5,027 bases of DNA from JABHVE01 sp047517625. Its GTDB lineage: Bacteria > Pseudomonadota > Alphaproteobacteria > UBA2966 > CAIVPW01. Position numbers and translations under genes: made by a program. Within the stretch, counting starts at the first letter, position 1. Each line of letters begins with the position of its first letter. The notes below the pieces were generated by a model. It saw only the letters and a program-made list of their open reading frames with translations, was not told where the DNA came from and ran no database searches. Shown piece after piece: positions 1 to 5,027 of this stretch. Location of the stretch: the NCBI GenBank assembly GCA_047517625.1, contig JAKZSO010000064.1, positions 1 through 5,027 on the forward strand, read 5' to 3'.

Positions 1-557
1 GCCACCGGCCACTGTTGAAGCTGAAATTGGGCGGCCCCGATGATCTTGAGCGGGTGCGTCAGGTCCGGGTTGCGGCGCCGGACGCCGAACTCATTGTCGA
101 TGCAAACGAAGCCTGGACCCCGGTCACCTACTCGGAACACGCGTCGGAATTGGCGCGCATGGGCGTCAAGCTGTTGGAGCAGCCGTTGCCGGCCGGCCAG
201 GACGCGGCCTTGGCCTCGCTGGGCCGTGCCGTGCCCCTTTGTGCCGACGAATCCATCCACGATTCCAGTGACTTAGGGGCCGTTGCCCAGATCTATGATT
301 TCGTCAATATCAAGCTCGACAAGGCCGGAGGCCTCACCGAAGCCATCCAGATCGCCAACGCGGCCCGGGAACGCGGGATTTCGATCATGATTGGCTGCAT
401 GGTGGGAACCTCGTTGGGAATGGCCCCGGCATTTCTGCTTGGGTCATATGCCCGCATTGTCGACCTGGATGGCCCGCTGTTGCTGGCCGAAGATCGCCCG
501 GATGGAATTCAATACGATGGCGGCACGATGCAGCCGCCGCCGGAATTGTGGGGCTAG
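1..557 (+). CDS. Enolase-superfamily racemase/epimerase, dipeptide epimerase or N-acetyl-D-Glu racemase (DgcA)-like; 5' end missing
   Basis: This is the C-terminal part (about 184 residues, first full codon at 3-5) of a muconate-lactonizing-subgroup enolase-superfamily enzyme. Such proteins are normally about 320-330 residues, so the N-terminal capping domain and barrel start lie upstream. Visible in order: the catalytic K-x-K pair (codons 18-20 and 24-26); three Mg ligands, Asp in VDAN (99-101), Glu in LEQPLP (177-179) and Asp in CADES (246-248); the opposite catalytic Lys in NIKLDKAGG (312-314); and a late D-x-D, IVDLDGP (462-470), which in L-Ala-D/L-Glu epimerases holds the substrate ammonium group. 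All catalytic residues in view are intact. The family racemizes the alpha carbon of dipeptides (murein peptide recycling). Alphaproteobacterial relatives are also annotated as N-acetyl-D-glutamate racemase DgcA of D-glutamate catabolism, and the fragment cannot decide between them. The TTG at 15 falls just before the K-x-K motif and is not a real start. The stop lies 3 bases before the next gene. Confidence 0.88.
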   Translation, partial: HRPLLKLKLGGPDDLERVRQVRVAAPDAELIVDANEAWTPVTYSEHASELARMGVKLLEQPLPAGQDAALASLGRAVPLCADESIHDSSDLGAVAQIYDFVNIKLDKAGGLTEAIQIANAARERGISIMIGCMVGTSLGMAPAFLLGSYARIVDLDGPLLLAEDRPDGIQYDGGTMQPPPELWG

Positions 558-560
558 CGC

Positions 561-1235
561 ATGGCCGGCCCCCGCGACGGTGAGGACGCCCAACCAATCG
601 GAGTGGTGCTCGCTGACAAAAACCCCATCGTTCTTTCCGGCCTGGAGCGAGTCTTTAACGACGCCGGCCCCTTCACCGTGATGGCCGTCGCGGCGGATGG
701 CGAGAGGTTCCTGGAGGCCGTGACCACGCTGACGTTTGATGTCGGGGTGATTGGCTGGGACATGCCGTACTTGGATGGGCGTGGGGTTCTGCAAGAGCTC
801 CGGGACAACGCCGACGCGCCGCGTATCGTGGTGTACGCAGGCGCCCTTTCCGACGATATCCCGCGCTTGGTCATGGCTTTGGGCGGCGCCGGGTTTTGCC
901 CCACAGACGCGCCAACCGATGTCTTGCTGGAAACCGTTGCGGCCGTGGCTCAAGGCCGCATGATGTTCCCCTACATTGACGTCCGCACCCTTGAAACCGA
1001 CCCGTTTTCCCATCTGACCCACCGGGAACGCGAACTTCTGCCGTCGCTTCGCACCGGCCGCACTACCGCTCAAATCGCCAGCGACTTGGGAATTTCGGTG
1101 AACACCGTCAAATATCACCTGAAAAACCTGTACGGCAAGCTGGGCGTCCGCAACCGCGCCCAGGCGGTTGACGCCTACCTTACAGCCCAATCAAACCTTG
1201 GCACTGGCCCCGAGGTCGAACCAACCCCCCACTGA
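561..1235 (+). CDS. LuxR/FixJ (NarL)-type transcriptional regulator with degenerate receiver domain
   Basis: A 224-residue cytoplasmic DNA-binding regulator. Residues about 13-130 align with a response-regulator receiver domain; residues about 150-208 form a GerE helix-turn-helix (LTHRERELL, then TAQIASDLGISVNTVKYHLKNLYGKLGV), which matches the family closely. The receiver keeps its framework (VVLADKNP, MPYLDG) but not its chemistry. Gly65 sits where the phosphoacceptor Asp should be (GWDMP for DLxMP). One Asp of the acidic pair is Lys20, the switch Thr/Ser is Tyr92, and the conserved Lys is Thr115. Phosphorylation-dependent control is therefore unlikely; a ligand, a partner protein or constitutive binding is more plausible (inference). 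The ATG at 561 follows the epimerase stop by 3 bases, with only a weak GTGGGG upstream, so translational coupling is likely. Targets are unknown. The divergence-free promoter region downstream carries dyads of the kind such proteins bind. Confidence 0.85.
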   Translation: MAGPRDGEDAQPIGVVLADKNPIVLSGLERVFNDAGPFTVMAVAADGERFLEAVTTLTFDVGVIGWDMPYLDGRGVLQELRDNADAPRIVVYAGALSDDIPRLVMALGGAGFCPTDAPTDVLLETVAAVAQGRMMFPYIDVRTLETDPFSHLTHRERELLPSLRTGRTTAQIASDLGISVNTVKYHLKNLYGKLGVRNRAQAVDAYLTAQSNLGTGPEVEPTPH

Positions 1236-1245
1236 CAGGTTTCGC

Positions 1246-1264
1246 GGGTAGGGTTTCCCACCCC
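1246..1264 (+). terminator. Weak hairpin after the regulator gene, possible terminator
   Basis: Ten bases after the regulator stop, GGG-TA-GGG pairs with CCC-AC-CCC across a TTT loop (inner stem 1251-1253 with 1257-1259, outer stem 1246-1248 with 1262-1264, a 2x2 internal mismatch between). No T-tract follows, so it is at best a poor intrinsic terminator; it could instead be a chance GC-rich stem. It is the only candidate for ending the upstream transcript before the next promoter. Confidence 0.2.
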
Positions 1265-1285
1265 TGGCCCGGAACCAATTATGAT

Positions 1286-1314
1286 TACCCATTTAGGTAG
1301 GTCAATTCCTACCC
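1286..1314. promoter_or_regulatory. Candidate operator: nested dyads TACC-N6-GGTA and GGTAGG-N6-CCTACC
   Basis: GGTAGG (1296-1301) and CCTACC (1308-1313) form a perfect 6-base inverted repeat with a 6-base AT-rich spacer. It overlaps a second dyad, TACC (1286-1289) with GGTA (1296-1299), also spaced by 6. A third GGTAGG occurs at 1247-1252. TACCCAT (1286-1292) fits the NarL heptamer TACYYMT exactly, and TTAGGTA (1293-1299) is its inverse with one mismatch, though abutting rather than in the usual 7-2-7 layout. The main dyad centre (about 1304) is roughly 54 bases before the predicted transcription start, a normal activator position. Which protein binds is inference; the adjacent GerE-type regulator is the nearest candidate, and a CbbR-like LysR protein encoded elsewhere is another. 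Confidence 0.4.
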
Positions 1315-1323
1315 GTCCGGGGG

Positions 1324-1351
1324 TTCTTTTCGAATTATGGATTGGTATAAT
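1324..1351 (+). promoter_or_regulatory. Sigma-70-type promoter with extended -10, upstream of PFK-PRK-TKT
   Basis: TATAAT at 1346-1351 is a perfect -10 hexamer, preceded by TGG (1343-1345), which makes an extended -10. The best -35 is TTCTTT (1324-1329, 16-base spacer), a poor match to TTGACA. The start point should lie near 1357-1360, giving a leader of about 50 bases before the ATG at 1411. A weak -35 with a strong extended -10 and a dyad just upstream is typical of an activator-dependent promoter. Confidence 0.6.
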
Positions 1352-1400
1352 GATCACCGAAACGAGAGGTGGCCATCGCCTTTTGGCGTTTAGGACCCCC

Positions 1401-1407
1401 GGGAGGA
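1401..1407 (+). promoter_or_regulatory. Ribosome binding site deciding the phosphofructokinase start
   Basis: GGGAGGA ends 3 bases before the ATG at 1411 (GGAGG to ATG spacing 4). It supports 1411 over the in-frame GTG at 1369, which has only GAGAG before it, would lie about 10 bases from the predicted transcription start, and would add 14 residues ahead of the conserved GKVLVAQGGGPT beginning of the family. Confidence 0.7.
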
Positions 1408-1410
1408 TCA

Positions 1411-2625
1411 ATGTTGCAAGGTAAGGTGCTCGTCGCCCAGGGCGGCGGGCCGACGGCTGTCATTAATCAATCGCTGGCTGGCGTGGTGCTTGAAGGCCGC
1501 AAATTCGCCTCCTCGGACCGGATTTACGGTGCCCGGCACGGCGTCAGCGGCATTGTCAGCGAAGATTTCATCGATCTGACCCAGGAGACCCCAGACCACC
1601 TGGAGAGGATCGCCGCGACCCCGTGTGCGGCCCTTGGAAGCACGCGGGACAAGCCGGATTTGGCCTATTGCCAGGAAATTTTCAAGGTCCTGAAGGCCCA
1701 TGAAATTGGCACCTTTTTCTACCTTGGCGGCAACGATTCCTCCGATACCCTGCGGATTTTGGCGGAAGAAGCGGAAAAAGATGGCTATGGGCTCACCTGC
1801 ATCCACGTGCCCAAGACCATCGACAACGATTTGATGATCAATGACCACACGCCCGGGTTCCCTTCGGCTGCCCGCTTTGTCGCCAGCGCCTTTGCCGGCA
1901 TTAACCTCGACAACGAGGCTTTGGCGGGCGTCTATGTGGGAGTCGTCATGGGCCGCCACGCCGGGTTCCTGACCGCGGCTGCGGCCCTTGGCCGCACGTT
2001 CCCTGAGGACGGACCCCACCTGATTTATTTGCCCGAGCGTGACTTCGATATGGACCGGTTCCTGGGCGACGTAAAACAGGTTTATGACCGCCTGGGCCGT
2101 TGCGTGATCGCGGTTTCCGAAGGCATCCACGACGCCGCTGGCGAAGCCATGATGACAAAACTGGCCGAAACGGTAGAGCGCGACGCGCACGGCAACGTCC
2201 AGCTTTCAGGCACCGGCGCCCTGGCCGACCTGCTGACCGGCGCCATCCGCGACGCAACGGGGATCAAACGGGTGCGCGGCGACACCTTTGGCTACCTGCA
2301 ACGGTCGTTCTTGGGCTGCGTGTCCGACGTCGATCAGCGGGAGGCGCGGGAAGTCGGCGAAAAAGCGGTGCAGTACGCCCAGTGGGCCGACGGTAGCGGA
2401 ACGGTGACCATCCACCGGGTCGGAAATTACGCCACCGACTACCAGTTCCGGCCCCTGACCGATGTCGCTGGCAAAACCAAAATCATGGACCAATCAATGA
2501 TCGCCAAATCCGGCAATGACGTGACCCAAGAGTTTCTCGACTACGGCACACCGTTGTTGGGCTCTGGGATGCTGACGCCGGCGCGGCCGCGCGCTAATCC
2601 CGTGCCAAAGATTTTAGGCGCGTGA
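1411..2625 (+). CDS. 6-phosphofructokinase, pyrophosphate-dependent type (PPi-PFK)
   Basis: A 404-residue cytoplasmic PfkA-superfamily enzyme interconverting fructose 6-phosphate and fructose 1,6-bisphosphate. Motifs in order: AQGGGPTAVINQS (9-21), LGSTRD (75-80), GGNDS (106-110), PKTIDND (134-140, Asp138 the catalytic base), MGRHAG (180-185, sugar-phosphate binding), VSEG (235-238), GYLQR (294-298). Phosphoryl donor is read from two sites: Asp109, where ATP enzymes have Gly104 (E. coli numbering), and Lys135, where they have Gly124. Asp plus Lys is the established PPi-using signature. Asn108 replaces the first Asp of GGDD. PPi-PFKs are reversible, and in some CBB bacteria they also act on sedoheptulose 7-phosphate/1,7-bisphosphate. 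The ATG at 1411 has a strong GGGAGGA. The gene follows the predicted promoter and leads a probable operon with the kinase (45-base gap) and transketolase. The substrate range cannot be read from sequence. Confidence 0.92.
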   Translation: MLQGKVLVAQGGGPTAVINQSLAGVVLEGRKFASSDRIYGARHGVSGIVSEDFIDLTQETPDHLERIAATPCAALGSTRDKPDLAYCQEIFKVLKAHEIGTFFYLGGNDSSDTLRILAEEAEKDGYGLTCIHVPKTIDNDLMINDHTPGFPSAARFVASAFAGINLDNEALAGVYVGVVMGRHAGFLTAAAALGRTFPEDGPHLIYLPERDFDMDRFLGDVKQVYDRLGRCVIAVSEGIHDAAGEAMMTKLAETVERDAHGNVQLSGTGALADLLTGAIRDATGIKRVRGDTFGYLQRSFLGCVSDVDQREAREVGEKAVQYAQWADGSGTVTIHRVGNYATDYQFRPLTDVAGKTKIMDQSMIAKSGNDVTQEFLDYGTPLLGSGMLTPARPRANPVPKILGA

Positions 2626-2657
2626 CAATATTTCCGGGTGCCGATAAACGCGTGGAC

Positions 2658-2662
2658 GAGGA
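2658..2662 (+). promoter_or_regulatory. Ribosome binding site deciding the phosphoribulokinase start
   Basis: GAGGA lies 8 bases before the ATG at 2671, favouring it over the in-frame GTG at 2638, which begins only 10 bases after the preceding stop (tga ending at 2625 by frame) and has no Shine-Dalgarno sequence. The site sits in the loop of a short inverted repeat, GTGG (2652-2655) with CCAC (2663-2666), so in the mRNA it could be presented on a 4-base-pair hairpin. Confidence 0.6.
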
Positions 2663-2670
2663 CCACAGCA

Positions 2671-3612
2671 ATGGCTGAAATCGCGACCAAGAAAAAGCAC
2701 ACGGTTCTGGGGATCGTCGGTGATTCTGCCACCGGCAAGACCACGTTGAGCAAAGGCATTGCCGCCATCCTGGGCCGCGACCGGGTGACCACGATTTGCA
2801 CCGATGACTATCACCGCTATGACCGGACCGAGCGCGCTGAAAACGGTCTGTCGGCATTGGACCCACGCTGCAATTACATCGATATCCTGGAGCAGCACGT
2901 TAAACAAATTTCCGAGGGCAGGCCGATTTTGCGCCCGGTGTACAGCCACGATGACGGCACTCTGGAGCGCCCAATTTACGAAGAGCCCCGGGAGTTCATT
3001 GTCTTTGAAGGCCTGCTTGGGTTCACCACCCGGCCCCTGCGCGATTTGTTTGACGTGAAGGTCTACCTGGAGCCCGACGAAGATTTGCGCATTCGCTGGA
3101 AAGTTGACCGCGATACCGGCAAACGCGGTTACACCCGGGAGCAGGTGATGTCGTCCTTGAAAAAGCGTGAAAGCGACAGCCCGGAATTCATTCAGCCGCA
3201 GCGCACGTTCGCCGACATCGTCGTGCAATTTTATCCGCCCGCGGACAATGCCCAAGAGTCCGGCGCGCATTTGAATGTTCGCCACACCTTGCGCCCGACC
3301 CTGCCGCACCCCGATCTGTCTCCGATCTTGCAGTCCGGGGTACAAAACGGGCTGCATTTGGAATTGGTCCGTGACGCGGACGGCAAACCGGTGGACGTGC
3401 TGGAAATTCCCGGCGACATCACCGACGAGTCCGCCGGCAAATTGGAAGATCTGATTTGGTCGTTGCTGCCCGAGGCGCAGGAACTGCGGGCCAACGTCGG
3501 CAAATTCACCGACGGCAGCAACGCCCCCCAAATGAGCCATCCCCTTGCGCTGACTCAGCTTTTGATCACCTTCCACATGGTCAAAGCCCAGGTCGGCGTG
3601 CACGCGATCTAA
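2671..3612 (+). CDS. Phosphoribulokinase-family kinase (PRK/uridine kinase superfamily)
   Basis: A 313-residue cytoplasmic P-loop kinase expected to phosphorylate ribulose 5-phosphate to ribulose 1,5-bisphosphate with ATP. Walker A is GDSATGKTT (17-25). CTDDYHRYDR (43-52), LDPRCNYID (63-71) and VFEGLLG (111-117) follow the class II (plant/cyanobacterial) layout. KVDRDTGKRGYTRE (144-157) fits the PROSITE PRK signature K-[LIVM]-x-R-D-x(3)-R-G-x-[ST]-x-E at every position, arguing against uridine kinase. The light-regulatory Cys16 of plant enzymes is Thr21 here, while the partner Cys55 is kept (Cys43), so thioredoxin disulfide switching is not expected. The C-terminal part (about 190-313, ending SHPLALTQLLITFHMV) resembles, from memory, PRK-annotated proteins of actinobacteria rather than the roughly 290-residue proteobacterial CbbP. 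The ATG at 2671 is preceded by GAGGA. It lies between PPi-PFK and transketolase, supporting a CBB or pentose-phosphate role. True Ru5P activity is likely but unproven. Confidence 0.85.
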   Translation: MAEIATKKKHTVLGIVGDSATGKTTLSKGIAAILGRDRVTTICTDDYHRYDRTERAENGLSALDPRCNYIDILEQHVKQISEGRPILRPVYSHDDGTLERPIYEEPREFIVFEGLLGFTTRPLRDLFDVKVYLEPDEDLRIRWKVDRDTGKRGYTREQVMSSLKKRESDSPEFIQPQRTFADIVVQFYPPADNAQESGAHLNVRHTLRPTLPHPDLSPILQSGVQNGLHLELVRDADGKPVDVLEIPGDITDESAGKLEDLIWSLLPEAQELRANVGKFTDGSNAPQMSHPLALTQLLITFHMVKAQVGVHAI

Positions 3613-3627
3613 CTTTTTATCTAGTCC

Positions 3628-3632
3628 GGAGG
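3628..3632 (+). promoter_or_regulatory. Ribosome binding site of transketolase
   Basis: GGAGG sits 5 bases before the ATG at 3638, in the 25-base gap after the kinase stop. It fixes the start, which gives the usual short N-terminus before the conserved MANAIRALSMDAV segment of transketolases. Confidence 0.7.
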
Positions 3633-3637
3633 CCGCG

Positions 3638-5027
3638 ATGGCAGAAAGTTCAGACGTCACCCACGACCAGATGGCCAACGCCATCCGCGCGCTGTCCATG
3701 GACGCCGTGGAGGCCGCCAAATCCGGTCACCCGGGCATGCCCATGGGTATGGCCGACGTGGCCACTGTGCTGTTCACGAAGTTTCTCAAGTTCGATCCGT
3801 CGCAGCCCGAATGGCCAGATCGCGACCGCTTCGTCCTATCCGCGGGCCACGGCTCGATGCTGCTGTATGCGTTGCTGTATCTGACCGGGTATCCGGAAAT
3901 GACCATCGACGAAATCAAACAGTTCCGGCAGTTGGGCGCGAAAACCGCTGGCCACCCGGAATACGGCCACGCCCCGGGGATCGAAACCACCACCGGCCCC
4001 TTGGGCCAGGGCCTCGGCAACGCAGTTGGCATGGCCTTGGCGGAACGCCACTTGGCCGCTGAATTCGGCGACGAAGTGGTCGACCACACCACGTATGTGA
4101 TTGCCGGCGACGGCTGTCTGATGGAAGGCATCAGTCACGAGGCAATTTCGTTGGCCGGGCATTTGGGCCTCGGCAAGTTGATCGTCTTTTGGGACGACAA
4201 CGACATTTCCATCGACGGCCCCACCTCAATGACCGTCAGCGACGACCAGGTCGCGCGCTTCAAGGCCGCTGGCTGGGACGCCCAGGCGTGCGACGGCCAC
4301 GACCCGGCAGCGGTGGCAGCATGCATCGCCGCCGCTCAGGCCAGTGACCAGCCGTCATTGATCGCCTGTAAGACCACCATTGCTTTCGGCTCCCCCAACA
4401 AAGGCGGCACAGCGGCGGCCCACGGCGCGGCGTTGGGCGCCGACGAAATCGCCGCAACCAGGAAACAGTTGGGTTGGGACCACGGCCCGTTTGAGGTCCC
4501 CCAGGACATTATGGCGGCATGGCGTTTGGCCGGGGCGCGGGCGGCAAAAGCGGCGGCTGACTGGCAAATTCGCCTGGACGCGTCGGCCAACAAGGCCGAG
4601 TTCCAGCGCCGGATCGCCGGGGACTTGCCGGCCAACTGGTTGGATGCGGTTAACGCGCTGAAGCAACGTCTGGCGGACGAAGCCTCGGCAACGGCCACCC
4701 GCAACGCCAGCCAGGAGGCGCTAGAGGTTATTAATCCCGCGGTGCCGGAGACCGTTGGCGGCTCGGCTGATTTGACCGGCTCGGTCAACACCCTGACCAA
4801 AGACCTGGGGAAACTGACCAGCGGCAATTACGGCGGCCGCTATGTCCATTACGGGGTGCGCGAACATGCCATGGCTGCCGCCATGAATGGCCTGGCCTTG
4901 CACGGCGGCGTCATCCCCTACGCCGGCACTTTTTTTGTGTTCACGGATTATTTGCGCCCGGCCATGCGCCTGTCGGCTTTGATGGGGCTCCGGGTCGTTT
5001 ATGTCATGACCCACGATTCTATTGGCC
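3638..5027 (+). CDS. tkt: Transketolase, N-terminal about 70% (3' end beyond window)
   Basis: The first 463 residues of a transketolase; bacterial enzymes are about 660 residues, so about 200 C-terminal residues lie outside. This thiamine-diphosphate enzyme moves two-carbon ketol units between sugar phosphates in the CBB cycle and pentose phosphate pathway. Seen in order: SGHPGMPMG (His31), GHGS (His71), AGHPE (His106), GPLGQG (120-125), the ThDP/metal motif GDG (157-159) running to DDN (Asn188) and Ile190, with Asp158-Asn188-Ile190 spaced as in E. coli, the loop containing His262 (TAAAHGAALG), then in the pyrimidine-binding domain GSADLTGS (375-382), GVREHAM with catalytic Glu409, TFFVFTDYLRP and THDSIG. 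All key residues in view are present. It is open to the window edge with no internal stop. It is third in the probable operon, 25 bases after the kinase, with a good ribosome binding site. Confidence 0.95.
   Translation, partial: MAESSDVTHDQMANAIRALSMDAVEAAKSGHPGMPMGMADVATVLFTKFLKFDPSQPEWPDRDRFVLSAGHGSMLLYALLYLTGYPEMTIDEIKQFRQLGAKTAGHPEYGHAPGIETTTGPLGQGLGNAVGMALAERHLAAEFGDEVVDHTTYVIAGDGCLMEGISHEAISLAGHLGLGKLIVFWDDNDISIDGPTSMTVSDDQVARFKAAGWDAQACDGHDPAAVAACIAAAQASDQPSLIACKTTIAFGSPNKGGTAAAHGAALGADEIAATRKQLGWDHGPFEVPQDIMAAWRLAGARAAKAAADWQIRLDASANKAEFQRRIAGDLPANWLDAVNALKQRLADEASATATRNASQEALEVINPAVPETVGGSADLTGSVNTLTKDLGKLTSGNYGGRYVHYGVREHAMAAAMNGLALHGGVIPYAGTFFVFTDYLRPAMRLSALMGLRVVYVMTHDSIG

Noticed and set aside
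444..1190. A 248-codon minus-strand frame opposite the epimerase end and regulator
   Set aside because: No family resemblance, and the sense strand encodes clear conserved domains across the same span.
1311..1330. Possible intrinsic terminator ACCC-GTCCGG-GGGT followed by TTCTTTT
   Set aside because: The stem is only 4 pairs and the T-tract is interrupted; it overlaps the likely operator and -35 region.
1377..1388. Leader hairpin CGCC-TTTT-GGCG as a riboswitch or attenuator
   Set aside because: Only a 4-base-pair stem, with no alternative structure, leader peptide or known aptamer in the roughly 50-base leader.
1369..1410. Extended N-terminus of the phosphofructokinase from the GTG at 1369
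   Set aside because: The added 14 residues are not family-like, the GTG is about 10 bases from the predicted transcription start, and GGGAGGA points to the ATG at 1411.
1408..2190. A 260-codon minus-strand frame opposite the phosphofructokinase
   Set aside because: Its composition mirrors the sense codons, it shows no domain, and it would start inside a well-conserved gene.
2614..3720. A 368-codon open frame on the minus strand covering the whole kinase gene
   Set aside because: It is longer than the sense gene but has no recognisable domain, lies wholly opposite a gene with a full PRK signature and good ribosome site, and runs into both neighbours. Such mirror frames are common in GC-rich DNA.
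4930..4936. Run of seven T in the transketolase gene as a slippage or phase-variation site
   Set aside because: The frame is intact, the run encodes the conserved Thr-Phe-Phe of the family, and a single 7-base run is not strong evidence of programmed slippage.

Overview
The window is a GC-rich (by eye about 60%), densely coding stretch. All five genes lie on the + strand: an amino-acid racemase/epimerase (3' part), a LuxR/FixJ-type regulator, a pyrophosphate-type phosphofructokinase, a phosphoribulokinase-family kinase and a transketolase (5' part). Codon use, gene order and protein style suggest a proteobacterium, most likely an alphaproteobacterium of the Rhodospirillales type. That placement is inference, since there is no rRNA or other phylogenetic marker here.

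Region 1 (1-1235) holds the C-terminal half of an enolase-superfamily enzyme of the dipeptide epimerase / N-acetyl-D-glutamate racemase (DgcA-like) group. Three bases after it comes a 224-residue GerE-type regulator. Its receiver domain has lost the phosphoacceptor Asp and the other switch residues, while its helix-turn-helix looks intact.

Region 2 (1236-1410) is the only substantial intergenic gap. It contains a perfect TATAAT with an extended -10 TG, a weak -35, a perfect GGTAGG-N6-CCTACC dyad, a NarL-like heptamer (TACCCAT), and a good Shine-Dalgarno sequence. It looks like the regulated promoter of the downstream genes.

Region 3 (1411-5027, continuing past the window) is a probable operon, PPi-phosphofructokinase - phosphoribulokinase - transketolase, with gaps of 45 and 25 bases and a clear ribosome binding site before each gene. 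Together these are sugar-phosphate steps of the Calvin-Benson-Bassham (CBB) cycle and the non-oxidative pentose phosphate pathway. A reversible PPi-PFK in this setting fits the published idea that such an enzyme can stand in for fructose-/sedoheptulose-bisphosphatase and save pyrophosphate. No RuBisCO gene is visible, so autotrophy is not shown. The kinase resembles neither the classical proteobacterial CbbP nor the redox-regulated plant/cyanobacterial form in its key residues.

I found no mobile element, CRISPR array, tRNA or rRNA. The best leads are the phosphorylation-dead receiver, the dyad-bearing promoter beside it, and the PPi-PFK/unusual PRK pairing.
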